Positions 45,220-58,600 of a stretch of 64,000 bases of DNA are shown piece after piece (positions within the stretch are counted from its first letter, which is position 1; each line of letters opens with the position of its first letter). The notes below the pieces were generated by a model. The model ran no database searches. It saw nothing but the letters and a program-made list of their open reading frames with translations, and had not been told where the DNA came from. Source of the stretch: Cycas panzhihuaensis. Lineage: Eukaryota > Cycadophyta. Position numbers and translations under genes: made by a program. The DNA lies in NCBI GenBank assembly GCA_023213395.1, contig CM041465.1:174165741-174229740 (forward strand), in the 5' to 3' direction.

Positions 45220-46560
45220 TTGAGACTATCCTCTTCTCATATAGGCACATCACTTATAGACATTATTGACTATAAGAAGAGCCCTTTTCCACATGAGGTT
45301 TTCCTTTATATTCTTCCCTCTTACATTCATATGTTGCCTATATTCAGGGGGATATCAGGACTAGATCCTTTAAGGCACATTAAGAAATTTACTTTTGCAT
45401 GTACTTATTATATACCTAATGATCTTTTATTGATGAGACTTTTTCTAAGGACATTATGAGGTAGTGCACTCATGTGGTTTTACCAATTACCTTAGAATTC
45501 AATTTTCTCATTTCAACAATTGATGGATGTCTTTATAAGTAAATTTGATATCACTTATCCTTTTTTGGTGGAACAAAAAGCCCATTTTACGATTAGACCA
45601 TTGGATAATGAATTTATAAAGGATTTTGAGAAAAATTACATTGATCTTAATGTGTTATGTAATCCTCAAATTTTTGAAGACCTATTCAACCAAATCTATC
45701 AATCTATTATACAATGAACCCATCAACATATAATTTTGCCTTCACCAATTTGTCATCAGGTAGAGCGTCCCAACACTAGTCCTAAAATAATTAGCACAAT
45801 CATACACTCAAGCCTAATTCCAATAAAAGTATGTAAAGGCAATCTATGTCTTATCAAGGTAATTGTCTAATTGATGTCTTCTACCACTTCTTTGACTTCG
45901 CAATAAGATGAAAGGCCATCAATTATGACTAGTCCTGTTAGTAACTTCCCTATCAACTACACTATATATTCTTTTGTATCTCTCTGTGAGTCAAGTCATG
46001 AGTCCTTTTTAGACCATTATTTTCTCAAAATTGACTCTCATCTTGAGGATAAAGGCTCTCGTGTCTTTGATAGTAGTGAGGTCCTAGTATTGGAGTGTGT
46101 GACATTAACTATCACAAGGAAGTCCTCTTCCCAAATCACCCTAGGGCTTTTGGTGTAATAGCAACCTGTGACAAGTGGTATCAAAGCAACCATGGTTCAA
46201 AATTAGTCATACGTATCGCAATAGCATACCTGAAAAAACATGAAGGTATTTACTAGGTTCCATTGAGGAATGTCGTGGTGGACATGCATTGTTGTGTAGG
46301 TACAACTGACTCCTCATGATGGGGCAGCGCGTGACGCTAATTATCACAAGGAAGTCCTCTTCCCAAATCACCCTGGGTATTTTAGTGTAGCGACAACCTA
46401 TGACACCTAGGACCTCCTATTGACTTATCTTTCATCATTAATGAAGAGATACCTATTGATACTTTTTGTCATACTTTGAGCTAGTTGATTAAGCTTTCTC
46501 ATGAGTATGATCTTAACAGTTGCCTTGATGAGATTCCTAAACTCCTTATTAAGTGTCCTA
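45220..46560 (+). pseudogene. Tat-like gag region, broken and interrupted by a TRIM
   Basis: From 45220 to 45717 a single frame encodes a gag domain: SGLDPLRHIKKFTFACTYY, then LRTL, an in-frame TGA at 45457, GSALMWFYQLP, a stop, LMDVFISKF and EFIKDFEKNY. The pattern (DP..H...F..C, G.A..WF..L, F...F) is the usual gypsy gag core. A further coding stretch (45925-46087) is cut by the TRIM at 46088-46406 and resumes in frame after it to about 46560 (PIDLSFIINEEIPIDTF, KLSHEYDLN). Internal stops fit CGA->TGA and similar changes. Confidence 0.65.
46088..46406 (+). mobile_element. TRIM (miniature LTR retrotransposon), 319 bp
   Basis: Direct terminal repeats of 86 bp (46088-46173) and 90 bp (46317-46406) share a 40-bp identical core (ATCACAAGG to CACCCT) and end in GACA. 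The PBS TGGTATCAAAGC (46176-46187) begins two bases after the first repeat. The 5-bp target duplication CCTAG lies at 46083-46087 and 46407-46411. There is no coding capacity, and at 319 bp it is at the small end of known TRIM/SMART elements. It interrupts the gag-like frame of the Tat-like element. The exact left edge of the LTRs rests on the target duplication; the purine tract expected before the second LTR is weak. Confidence 0.82.
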
Positions 46561-46856
46561 CTAGTTCCAATTTGTAAACACTTGAAGGGTTATACTTTGA
46601 TGACATTGGCTTATTGAATTAGGAGAGTTGTTCTTCAGAAAGTACTATACCTAAGTCATTCAAGGAAGAGATTCAACTCTAAGATAATGAGATTGATTTG
46701 TTTATTTCTACTATTGTTTGATCTACCCATATGTGTCCCTAGGGGTTAGACTTCATTCACCTAGTCTTTCCCTAATCTTACTTAGGGGTTGACATATCTA
46801 TTATATCCATGCTTATTTCACTTATTCTATAACAAGTATTAGATATGATTTCATGA

Positions 46857-47315
46857 GTGTTTGCCTTACCTTCCATCATGTGCCTATTGAAACTTGTACT
46901 GGATATTCCTTTAATCCACCCTAATCATTATCATGAGTTGATTCCATATAGCCCACCCCTAGCTCATAAATATTTTCTACAACATGCTTATGAGACTAGA
47001 ACCATTTTGAATAAAGTCATCTCCCCTTTTTCTTTAAAGCTTGGCATCCTTATTAGCCTTAAGGAATTCATCCTCAATGAGTCAATTCCTTTTCCCTTTC
47101 AAGAAAGGAATTTGATATCATTAGGAAGGTCTTCTTGTATTAGTTCAAGGCTAACTAGTAGACCAAGACCTTTATTAGACTCTATCCTTAAGGAGAATAG
47201 TCAGTCCAAGGATTCCTTCAAGCAAGTACCTTTTGGTTTCACTCTATATGATAATAACATTGGGTCATTGCATCATGTTATGGCCCCCTCTACCATTTTA
47301 AAGCACCTATTTTGA
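46857..47315 (+). pseudogene. Unidentified ORF of the Tat-like element (152 aa)
   Basis: The longest clean frame of the element interior starts at ATG 46857 and ends at TGA 47313. The protein is Leu/Pro/Ile-rich in its first half, with an EFILNESIPFPFQER segment in the middle and a Ser/Lys/Gln-rich second half. I do not recognise a domain. By position (after gag, before the RNase H) it may derive from gag-protease or a lineage-specific ORF. Lack of stops over 152 codons in a heavily decayed element is noteworthy but could be chance. Confidence 0.35.
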
Positions 47316-47470
47316 TTACTTTTTCTTTTATACTTTGATAACCAATCTCTCCCTCATATATTAAGCTTTGAGATGATCTCCTTTCTTGAAGGTTTTTCTA
47401 ATCAAAATAGAGTTCTTATTCCTCTAGATGACCTTTCTCCCACCATGGGTTTAACTAATACCTAACTCTG

Positions 47471-47602
47471 TAATGAGTATAAACTATGACTTTAAGAAAT
47501 TCATCTGCTAAAGAATATAAACTATGGTAGACTTTCACCTCTGTAATGAGGATAAACTACATCTTTGAATCTTTCTTCTTACCTAATGAGCTAAAACTAT
47601 GA
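47471..47602 (+). repeat. Subrepeat cluster 1, TAATGAG..TAAACTATGA cores
   Basis: Four copies of a 19-bp core TAATGAGNNTAAACTATGA (47471, 47510, 47543, 47584) spaced 33-41 bp apart lie in the interior of the Tat-like element before the RNase H. The cores are better conserved than the spacers. The same core recurs at 49017-49529. Confidence 0.75.
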
Positions 47603-48589
47603 TCAATTGCTTTCTTTAATCTTTTCTCATTTTCCTTTGAGTTGGTATTGCTTTCTTCAAAGTTTTCACTCATGATCATATAAGCCTTTTGTTCTTTCTA
47701 GCATTAGTGTTGGTTGTGGTTGCTCTACTATGAGGTTCTGGTCTTTTTCTCTTTTGAGTTTCATACTGAAGAGAGAATTTGGACCCCTAGCTTTATCATT
47801 TATTTTTATCCTTGAAAGAGAAACTTTTCTATCAACTTCATATATTTTTTCATTTGCTCATATCATATTTCTACATGTTAGTACTTCATCTTAAGGATTC
47901 TTTCTTAGTCATCTATCACCTATTATTTTCTTTTTAGTTATTTTTATTATCCTTAGTACACTCTATTTACATCTTGAAGTGAATATTGATTCTATCATCT
48001 TCTCTTTACGTTTGAAGACACCGTGATTTTAGTCTCCTCATTTTCTTACAATTTGATCCTTGAGGAGATTGGTCTCTTTCATTTTAGGTTCCATTGAGAA
48101 AGATAAATCCTTGTTGTATTGAGTAAGAAAACTTTATAATTGGATCATTATGATTTTGTTCTTATTAAAAAAGAGAGAGAGTGAGAGAAATTGAAAAGTA
48201 AAAATAATTTTAAAAAAATCAATCAAAGGAGAAATTAAAAAGAAAAAAAGAAGTAAAAAGTAAAAAAAGTAAATTACTATCGTTCTCTTGTAATCTGGGG
48301 CAAGTCGTGTGATGGCTTCATTCCCACCTATCTATTTAATAGGTTGGGTTCATTTGGATGAGTCATTTAGGATTTTCAGGTCTAGTTGCTTAGATCCATC
48401 ATGGCCTTAGTTATGATTAAATCTTGCTTGAAACCTTTTGTTATTATTGATCATGGTCATCCTAATTATGATTTCTCTTTTTCTTCAATACAATCAAAAA
48501 TAATCTCATTCACTACCATCTCCTTATTTATTAATTCATACACCTTCCTTTATTAATCACACCATATCTAAATATTGGTCTTATTTTTC

Positions 48590-48990
48590 CATTGCATTGA
48601 GTATATTTATTAATGGAGGTAATAGAGGTAACCCAGGACCGTCTGCTTCTACTTGGGCGATCCATTACCAATTAAGAAATCCTCTCCTTTCTACTAGCTT
48701 GTTTATACCTAGAGCAACAAATAATGAAGCTGAGTATTTTGCCATCATAGGAGTCTTATTTGGTATCTCTCACTTTTACCTTGGACCTATCATCATATAT
48801 TTTGATTCTTAGTTTGTAGTCGGGATATATTAAATGCAATTTTCACAACTCCTTCTCCTTCACCATCATGCTTCATCATTGTTATCATTATTTTCTTCAA
48901 TGATTATCTAGTATGTCCCTCATTCCCTTAATGTTGAAGCTAATGCTCTTATCTATTATATCTTGGATGATTATTTTGATTGACTTTCAT
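48590..48990 (+). pseudogene. RNase H of the archaeal-like/Tat type, catalytically dead
   Basis: The frame from 48597 reads FINGGNRGNPGPS, then TNNEAEYFAI, IIYFDS, a stop and VVGIY. Farther on comes LNVEANALIYYIL at about 48925-48960. This is the (F)DGG.RGNPGP ... NN.AEY.A ... Y.DS..VV ... N..AD.L pattern of the second RNase H acquired by plant Tat elements, which removes RNA from RNA:DNA hybrids. The first catalytic Asp is Asn (48612-48614) and the last Asp is Asn (48942-48944), both GAT/GAC->AAT. Stops follow DS (TAG) and GIY (TAA), as expected for CAG and CAA. The Glu and middle Asp are kept. Confidence 0.75.
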
Positions 48991-49016
48991 CTTTTGGTTG
49001 GGGGTACTTCACCCCG

Positions 49017-49529
49017 AAATGAATATAAACTACCACTCTATAAAGAGTATAAAATACTGGTTATCCATTAGAGTCAATTATTAACCTTAATATATTTATC
49101 CTTCATGGAGGTTTTGGGAGACCTTAATAATTGTATCTTTCACTCATCTGCCTTTGCAATTGACTCTTGAATTAGTCTCTAGAACACTCTAAGCCCTTTA
49201 CCTTATTAATGAGCCTAAACTATGACAAAGTATACTCTTAGTCCTTTTTACCTATTAATGAGCTTAAACTATAACAGGGAATGCTCTAAGTCCCTTTTAC
49301 CTCTTAAAGAGCTTAAACTATGACATGTATCCCTCTAAAATTTGATTGTTAATGAGGCTAAACTATGATGATCAAGCTTTAAAAGCATTCATCCCATTAA
49401 TGAGTTTAAATTATGATGAAAGGCTTTGAAAAGTTACTTGTTAATAAGCCTAAAAATTGACAACCCACACTTTATGCTCTAGTAAAAGGACTTCCCTCTA
49501 AAGTATGGTTAACGAGAGTTAAACTATGA
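49017..49529 (+). repeat. Subrepeat cluster 2, TAATGAG..TAAACTATGA cores
   Basis: Nine further copies of the 19-bp core (near 49017, 49042, 49207, 49256, 49305, 49350, 49398, 49442, 49510), mostly 44-49 bp apart, follow the RNase H. Spacers vary, often containing CTCTAAGTCCNTTTTACC. They make up the 3' untranslated part of the Tat-like element. Confidence 0.8.
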
Positions 49530-49600
49530 CTAGTTAGGTATTTTAAGTCCTATCTAGTTTGTGGGCATTCATTAGTGATCTTTTAGTTAGTAAGTATGAG

Positions 49601-49830
49601 CCTGATCCTTTTTGGTAGGTAATTTGGTAACATTCCTTGGGCAAAGAAAACCCAATCCTTTTGGGTAAGGCATTAGGTAATATTCCTTTGGTAATAAATA
49701 TCCAATTCTTTTTTAGTAAACTTTGAGAGGTAAAGAAAACCTAGTTCTTTTTGGTGAACTTTCAAGTAATGTTCCTTTAATATTGAGAACCAAGTCCTTT
49801 TGGGTAAACATTTAGGTGACTTTTCCTTTG
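49601..49830 (+). repeat. Subrepeat cluster 3, CCAATCCTTTTGGGTAA units
   Basis: Five degenerate tandem copies start at about 49601, 49652, 49702, 49741 and 49790 (period 39-51 bp), each with CCNANTCNTTTTNGGTAA followed by TAGGTAATATTCCTTTGG. They lie between cluster 2 and the polypurine tract. Confidence 0.75.
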
Positions 49831-50011
49831 ACTCATCATTTTTAGAAGTATCAAAGTTGTTTTAGTTAAATTATAGATCTTTTGCAGGTTAGTAACCCAA
49901 CATTTACAAGCCTCATCTTGAATCTTGTGACTTTCAATAACAGACATTTCATTTTCATTATTGCCACCTCTCACCATCCTACTTTCTTCCTAAAGTAGGA
50001 GCTTTAGGTGT

Positions 50012-50023
50012 CAAGGGGGCAAA
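50012..50023 (+). other. Polypurine tract of the Tat-like element
   Basis: CAAGGGGGCAAA lies directly before the TG of the 3' LTR, the classic plus-strand primer of plant Ty3/gypsy elements. Confidence 0.8.
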
Positions 50024-52342
50024 TGTTTCACTAAAACCTGGGCCTTTGATGACCTTCATTACTTTTAATGAATTTCTTGTATTGTTTTATGAGAGGACGA
50101 TTAATTTAGGCTTATTTTATATGCACTAGGTTATGTTTTGATGAAATGTTATCTTAATTTCTTTGATGTATGTTGAATAATGACTATTGTATGATCATGC
50201 TATCACTTGTTGATTACTAATAACTATGGCATTAAACTTTTTTCTTTCGCAATCATTTTAATTCAATTCTTCCTTTAAAACTTTTTTTGTTTCATTTTTA
50301 ATCTTGATTTTACCCTTAATTTATCATTTTTGATCAATTTTTGGGCTTCTGCTTATCGTTTTCATCAGTTTTAGGTCTTTTTCCTCATTAATTAAGTTAT
50401 TTGTGCTTTAATTTATCAATAAAAATTATTTTTTGACCTTTTCAATGAGTCATTTTTACTTCTTGATATTTTTAGCCCATTTATCACAGTTTTGACCTAA
50501 TTTTTCATGTTTTTGGCATATTTATTACATTTTTAGCCTATTTATTACATTTTTTACTATTATATATACAAATTATTCTAGTGTACCAAAATTTTATATG
50601 TTGCCACCTAAATTTGATGCAAACTTATCTCTTTTGTGCCCAGAATAAACCCTAACTCTATTGTTGTCTATCATTCAAATTTTGAGAGCTTAGAGATCAA
50701 GTTTTAGATAGTTTCTTTGACATTTTTTGGAGATTTTTTGAGGTGTTCTATTGTTATAATTTGAAAGACTATTTTGGAGATCAAAAAAGGGTGAAATCAA
50801 GAGGAGACTTTGATGCTTTGGTTCTTGTTCCATTGATGCTCAAATTTTGATGGTTATTTCTTTAAATTTCTTAATCTCTTTTAAGTTTTTTTAGCTTCAA
50901 ACTCCTTTGCTCCTAGTAAGATCTTTCCTATTGAAAATTCTTGTGATTTTGCTACTCTTTAGCCACTTTTGATACTTAGAATCATTCTATTTTTTTGGTT
51001 GGTATTTGTAGTATTTTTATACTCATTTTTTCCCTTGGAAATTAAGCTAAAAGGTCTACCCTTTGTGGGATAAAAGGAGAGAAGACTAGAATGAAAAATA
51101 CTTGTCTCTTCACTCACAAAATAACTTCTCTTCCCTATTCTTCTACAGTTGTCTAAATTCTAAGGGTTTGCCTTCATCTTTGGCTTATTGGTGGCTATAG
51201 TTGAGCTTGTGGTTCTTATTTATTTTTCTTCTTTACGAGTTTTAAAGGAAAAATTTGAAGTATTTTGATCATGTGGAAGAAAGAAAGTTATTCTGAGGCA
51301 GGATTTTTCAAATAGGAAAGAAGTCATAGTACTGTTCTCATTGGATTTCATTATTTGGTTTATTCTTTTACTTCAAAAAAAAAAAAAAAGAATTTGGCAA
51401 CAAAACATGTCTGATAAGGTTCAGGGATTCCTTTAGTATCCAATAGACTCCAATTATGATAAAACCTCTTTATTCTTTAGCTTATTACTTGTTTAAGGAT
51501 ATGACTTGAATATTAATAGTTGCATGCATTATTAATGATCTAAAAAATCATTTATAACATTAGTAATAAATCTTTAAAAATCTCTCTTTTCATTATAGAA
51601 GTATTATCCAAAAGAAAGATAGCATGTAATTACAATAAAAGCCCTCATATTAGCATTACTTCTTATTAGACTTTTTGATGATTTTCACAAATAATTACAA
51701 GTGGAGTTAGTTATATTTCATGATAGTTTCCTTTTTAGCAAAAAAAAGTATGTGTTGCATTTAAATAAGGCAGTTTTGTATTCTATTTTTAGTGTGTTTC
51801 ATCTCCAATAATAATAATAAGTATAAAATATTGCATATGTGTTTATCTTTCTTGTATGTGTTTTAAAAACTAAGTGCATAGGCATTATAGCTTCATTGAT
51901 CATGCATGATTATATTTTATTAAAAAAATTATACAAAAAGATAACAATAAATAAAATGAGAAGGAAGAAAATAAAAACCCTTTCCATTACTTAGCCCTTC
52001 TTCTCCATTTAAGTAAAACTCCAATAATTGAAAAAATAAGAGGGAAGGAGTCATTGGGAAGGACACAAGAGACATTGTTAGCATAATATGAATTTAGAAC
52101 TCATCCATTTGGTTGTGTAGGCTAGTGGATTCAATCACCCCTATATATCCTAGTATTTTGATGCCTTATTCATTCACATACTCATTAAATGGTATAATTA
52201 GGTGAAGACTTGTTTTTAGAAGTTGCATAAAGGTGGTCACTTAGGTCCTCTTAGATTTTATATCTCATAGTCTAGATTTGAAATAAAAGAAATATTTCGT
52301 GAGTTGAGAGATATTTAGTTTAGGTCCACCCAAGACACACTA
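50024..52342 (+). repeat. 3' LTR of the Tat-like element
   Basis: It begins TGTTTCACTAAAACC and aligns with 42886-45132 to the end (GAGATTCACCA versus AAGACACACTA). It contains an extra segment at about 51137-51262 absent from the 5' copy, and a poly-A run at ~51376. It is followed by GAAAC (target duplication) and then by the split copia 5' LTR. Confidence 0.9.
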
Positions 52343-52658
52343 GAAACATAAAACATGTGTGTGTTCTAAACTATGAGAATTTAATCATACATAATAACTA
52401 AATAATAAAGAGTACAAGTAGATACTACATAATATTTTACGTAGGAAAAGCCTTTTCGGCAGAAACCCACCACAAAAGATTGATCGATCATATTGATGAG
52501 TAATAGATAAATTTATAATGTACTCTAAGGTTATTTATAATCTTCCATCTAATATGTTTAACTCTATTGGTTGTGATACTCTATAACATTTGTACATTTT
52601 GGCTTAATATTAACTAAACAACATTTAACATTAATAAAGTATCTTTAGCATTAACTAC
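52343..52658 (-). repeat. 5' LTR of the copia element (outer part)
   Basis: Homologous to the 3' LTR at 37196-37515. The remaining last bases of this LTR are at 42875-42885, on the other side of the nested Tat-like element. Homology stops at TTAACTAC, where the AT/GT microsatellite begins, giving the outer boundary of the copia insertion. Confidence 0.85.
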
Positions 52659-54567
<1,909 letters not shown>

Positions 54568-54570
54568 TTA

Positions 54571-55628
54571 GGAGAATTAAATTAAGATATATAACATATA
54601 GAGGTAGGGTTCCTTCTTATAGGTATACTCAATAATCAACCATTCAAAGCATTTATTAGTACCAAATTAATAATACAGATCGATGTAGTGCATAGAATCA
54701 AACGTTTTAGGGACTTTCACCCTCAAAGGCTCATTTTAGATTGGTAATATTTCTGGGTATATTTTACCTTATATACTAGTGAGAGTTCACTCTGGTAATG
54801 AATATGGGACAATTTGTCCAACAAACTCACACTCAAGTGGCAACAACTTAAATTGATATCATATATGAGAATCAAATTAAGGTATATAACACATGGATGC
54901 ACGGTTCCTTTTCATAAGTGAACTTAGTAATCAACCCTTCAAAGCATTTGTTAGTACTGAATTAGCAACACAGAATAGTGTAATGTACAAAATCAAATAT
55001 TTTAGGGACTTTCACCCTTAAAGGCTCATTTCGAATTGGTAAAGCTTTCGAGGTATATTTCACCTTATATACTAATAAAAATTCACTTTACTAATGAATG
55101 CGGGATAACTTACCTAACACACTGACACCTAAGTGGTGACAACCGAGACTAATATCATATAGGAGAATTAAATTAAGGCATGTAACACATGGGGGAAAGG
55201 TTCCCTCTCATAGGTGTACTTAATAATCAATTTTCTAAAGCATTTATTAGTATTGAATTAGTAATGTAAATTAGTACAATATACAAAATCAAACATTTTA
55301 GGGACTTTCACCATCAAAGGCTCTTTTGGATTAATAAAGCTTTGGTGGTATATTTTACTTTATATACTAGTGAGAATTCACTTTGCTAATAAATATAAGA
55401 TAATTCTTCCAACACACTCATATGCAAGTGACGATAACTGAAATTGATATCATGTAGGAGAATGAAATTAAAGCATGTAACACATGTAAGCAAGGTTCCC
55501 TCTCATAAGTGTACTCAATAATCAACCCTTCAAAGTATTTGTTAGTACCCAATTAATAATGCAGATTGGTGTAGTGTATTAAATCAAATGTTTTAGGGAC
55601 TTTCACCCTCAAACTCTCTTTTTTGAAT
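54571..55628 (-). repeat. Satellite block 1, ~295-bp monomers
   Basis: Three full units and one partial one start at 54571, 54866, 55162 and 55457 with GGAGAATNAAATTAAG and share GGGACTTTCACCCTCAAAGGCTC. Unit identity is moderate. The reverse complement aligns with the monomers of block 2 (TCAAAGCATTTNTTAGTAC and TTTACCTTATAT... segments), so the two blocks are the same family in opposite orientation. Block 1 units lack about 130 bp of the block 2 unit, including its GT tract. Confidence 0.85.
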
Positions 55629-55631
55629 TAG

Positions 55632-58600
55632 AAAAAAGTCCCTGGCTCCTCTTATGTTTCATGCCTTATTTCACTCATACTTCCTAGTACTCTATCTTAG
55701 CCATTACTGCTTAGGTTAGTTGTGATGTATCCCCTACATCAAGTTGATTTCCCATATTCTTAAGATAGGTTATCAGTCAGGTGGATGTCATGTATCCCCT
55801 TCATTAGCTAGATTTCTTACATTCACTGGATGTGGTGTGTCTGTATGTGTATGTGTATGAATTGTTCGACATTTATGAGTTAGCCAAACTCTCACATGAA
55901 TATTAGGTAGAATACACCCTTATAGATTTGTTAATCTAAGAAGAGTCTTTGAGGGAGAAAAGCCCAAAATGTGTGATATAGTGTATTCATATTGATTCAC
56001 ATTACTCTGTAGTACTAATAAATTCTTAGATAGGTTAATTATTGATGATTCATGTGAATAAGTCCTTGGCTCCCCTTATGTTATACACCTTATTTCACAC
56101 ATACTTTCTAGGACTCTATCTTGGGCATTCCACTTGGGTTGGGTATAATGTATCCCCCTCATTAAGATGATTTTCTACATTCTTAGGTTGGGTTAAAACT
56201 TGAGTGGATGTGATGTATTGCCTTCATTGGGTAGATTTTACACATTCACTGGATGTGGTGTGTGGGTGTGCGTGAATTATCCCACATTTATGAGTTGTGT
56301 AGACTCTTATATGAATATAAGGTAAAATACATCCCTACAACTTTACCAATCTAGAAAGAGCCTTCAAGGGTAAGAAGCCCAAAACATGTAATATATTACA
56401 TCCACACTGATCTACGTTACTCACTGATAGTAACAAATGCTTAGAAGGTTGATTATTGATGATTCATATAATTAAGTCCCTAGCTCCCCTTGTCTTACAC
56501 ATCTTATTTCACTCATACTTCCTAGTACTCTGCCTTTGCTATTACCACTTGGGTTAGGTGTGATGTATGCCCCTCATCAGGTTAATTTCCCACATTCTTA
56601 AGTTGGGTTACCACCAAAGTTGATATGATGTATACCCTTCATTAAAAATAATTTCCATATTTATGAGATGTGGTGTGTGTGTGTATGTGTGTGTACGTAT
56701 ATGTGAATTATCCCATATTCATAGGTCGGCCAGAATCTTATAGGAATATAAGGTAAAATATACCCTACAACTTTATCAATTTGGAAAGAGCCTTCAAGGG
56801 TGAGAAGTCTAAAATGTGTGATACAATGCATCTATACTAATCCACATTTCTCCCCAACTAACAAATGCTTAAAAGGGATGATTATTGATGATTCATATGA
56901 TCAAGTCGCTAACTCCCCTTATATTGCATGCATTATTTCACTCATACTTCCCAATATTCTGCTTTAGCCATTACTACTTGGGTTGGGTATGATACATTGC
57001 CCTCTTCAGGTTGATTTCTTATATTCTTGGGTTAGGTTTCTATTCGAGTAGATGTGATATATCCTCTTCATTAGGAAGATTTCTCACATTTGTGGGATGT
57101 GATATATATGTGAATTATCCTATACTCATGGGTTGGTTGATTTCTTATATTCTTGGGTTAGGTTGTTATTTGAGTAGATGTGATATATCCTCTTCATTGG
57201 GAAGATTTCTCACATTCGTGGGATGTGATATATATGTGAATTATCCTGTACTCATGGGTTGGCTAGACACTTACATGAATATAAGGTAAAACATATTATT
57301 AAAGCTTTGTCAATCTAGAAAGAGTGTTTAAGGGTAAGAAACACAAAATATGTGATATAATGCATCCACATTTATCCACATTACTTTTTAGTACTAACAA
57401 ATACTTAGAAATGCTAATTATTAATGATTTATATGATCAAATCCCTAGCTCACCTTGTGCTACATGCCTTATTTCACTCATACTTCCTAATACACTATTT
57501 TGGTTATTACCATTTGTGTTAGGTGTGATATATCCTCCTTATTGGGTTGATTTCCCACATTCTTAGGTTGGGTTACCACTCGTGTAGATGTGATGTATCT
57601 CTTTCATTGGGTATATTTCCTATATTTATGGGATGTGATATATGTTTGTGTATACATGTATGTGAATTATCTCACATTCATGAGTTGGCCAAACTTTCAT
57701 ATGAATATAAGGTTAAACACACCCCTACAACTTTACTAACTTAGAAAAAGTCTCAAAGGGTGAGAATCCTACAAGGTATAATACATTGCATCTACACTGA
57801 TCTACATTACTCCCTAGTACTAATAAATACTTAAAAGGGTTGATTATTGATGATTTATATGATCGAGTCCCTAGCTCCCCTTATGTTGTATACATTATTT
57901 CACTCATACTCCCTAGTACTCTATCTTAGCCATTGCCACTTGGGTTGGGTACTCTATCTTAGTTATTACCATTTAAGTAGATGTAATGTATCTTATTCAT
58001 TAGGTAATTTTTATATATTCATAAGATATGGTGTGTGTATCTGTGAATGTGTTTGAATTATCCCATATTCATGAGTTGTGTAGACTCCCATATGAATATA
58101 AGGTATAGCACACCCTTTTAACTTTGCCAATCTAAAAGAGCTTTCAAGGGTGAGAAGCTCAAAATGTATGATATAGTGCATTTATATTAATCAATATTGC
58201 TCCTTAGTACTAACAAATACTTAGAAGGGTTGATTATTGATAATTTATGCGATCAAGTCCTTGGGTCCCCTTGTGCTACATGTATTATTTCACTCATACC
58301 CCCTTGTACTCTGTCTTAGTTATTGCTACTTGGGTTGTGTATCATGTATCCTCCTCATTGGGTTAATTTTCTATATTCTTAGGCTGGGTTACCACTTAGG
58401 TTGGATGTGATATATCCTCTTCATTTGGTAGATTTTTTATATTCATAGGATGTGGTATATATGTATGTACATGTGTGTGAATTATCCCACATTCATGAGT
58501 TAGTTAGACTTTCACATGAATATAAGGTAAAACACACCCTTACAACTTTGTTAATCTGGAAAGAGCCTTCGAAGATAAGAAGCCTAAAACATGTGATGCA

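Larger units (their letters stand above)
42886..52342 (+). mobile_element. Tat-like Ty3/gypsy element, non-autonomous, nested in copia LTR
   Basis: Direct LTRs of ~2.25-2.3 kb (42886-45132 and 50024-52342) are flanked by a 5-bp target duplication GAAAT/GAAAC (42881-42885, 52343-52347). A PBS-like TGGTGACCATACTGGGGA follows the 5' LTR and AAGGGGGCAAA precedes the 3' LTR. The 4.9-kb interior has gag (45220-46560, interrupted by a TRIM), an unknown ORF (46857-47315), a second-type RNase H (48597-48990) and two blocks of ~50-bp subrepeats. Long LTRs, a TGGNGACC...GGGGA PBS, an extra RNase H and subrepeats point to the Tat/Ogre group. RT and integrase are not recognisable, so it is non-autonomous or internally deleted. 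Confidence 0.82.

Noticed and set aside
46100-46332. Alternative TRIM boundaries starting at TGAC (46100 and 46332)
   Set aside because: They leave no matching target duplication, whereas 46088-46406 is flanked by CCTAG on both sides. The sequences before TGAC in both repeats are also similar.
47471-49830. CRISPR-like spaced repeats
   Set aside because: Cores are degenerate with variable short spacers in a plant retroelement UTR; there is no bacterial context.
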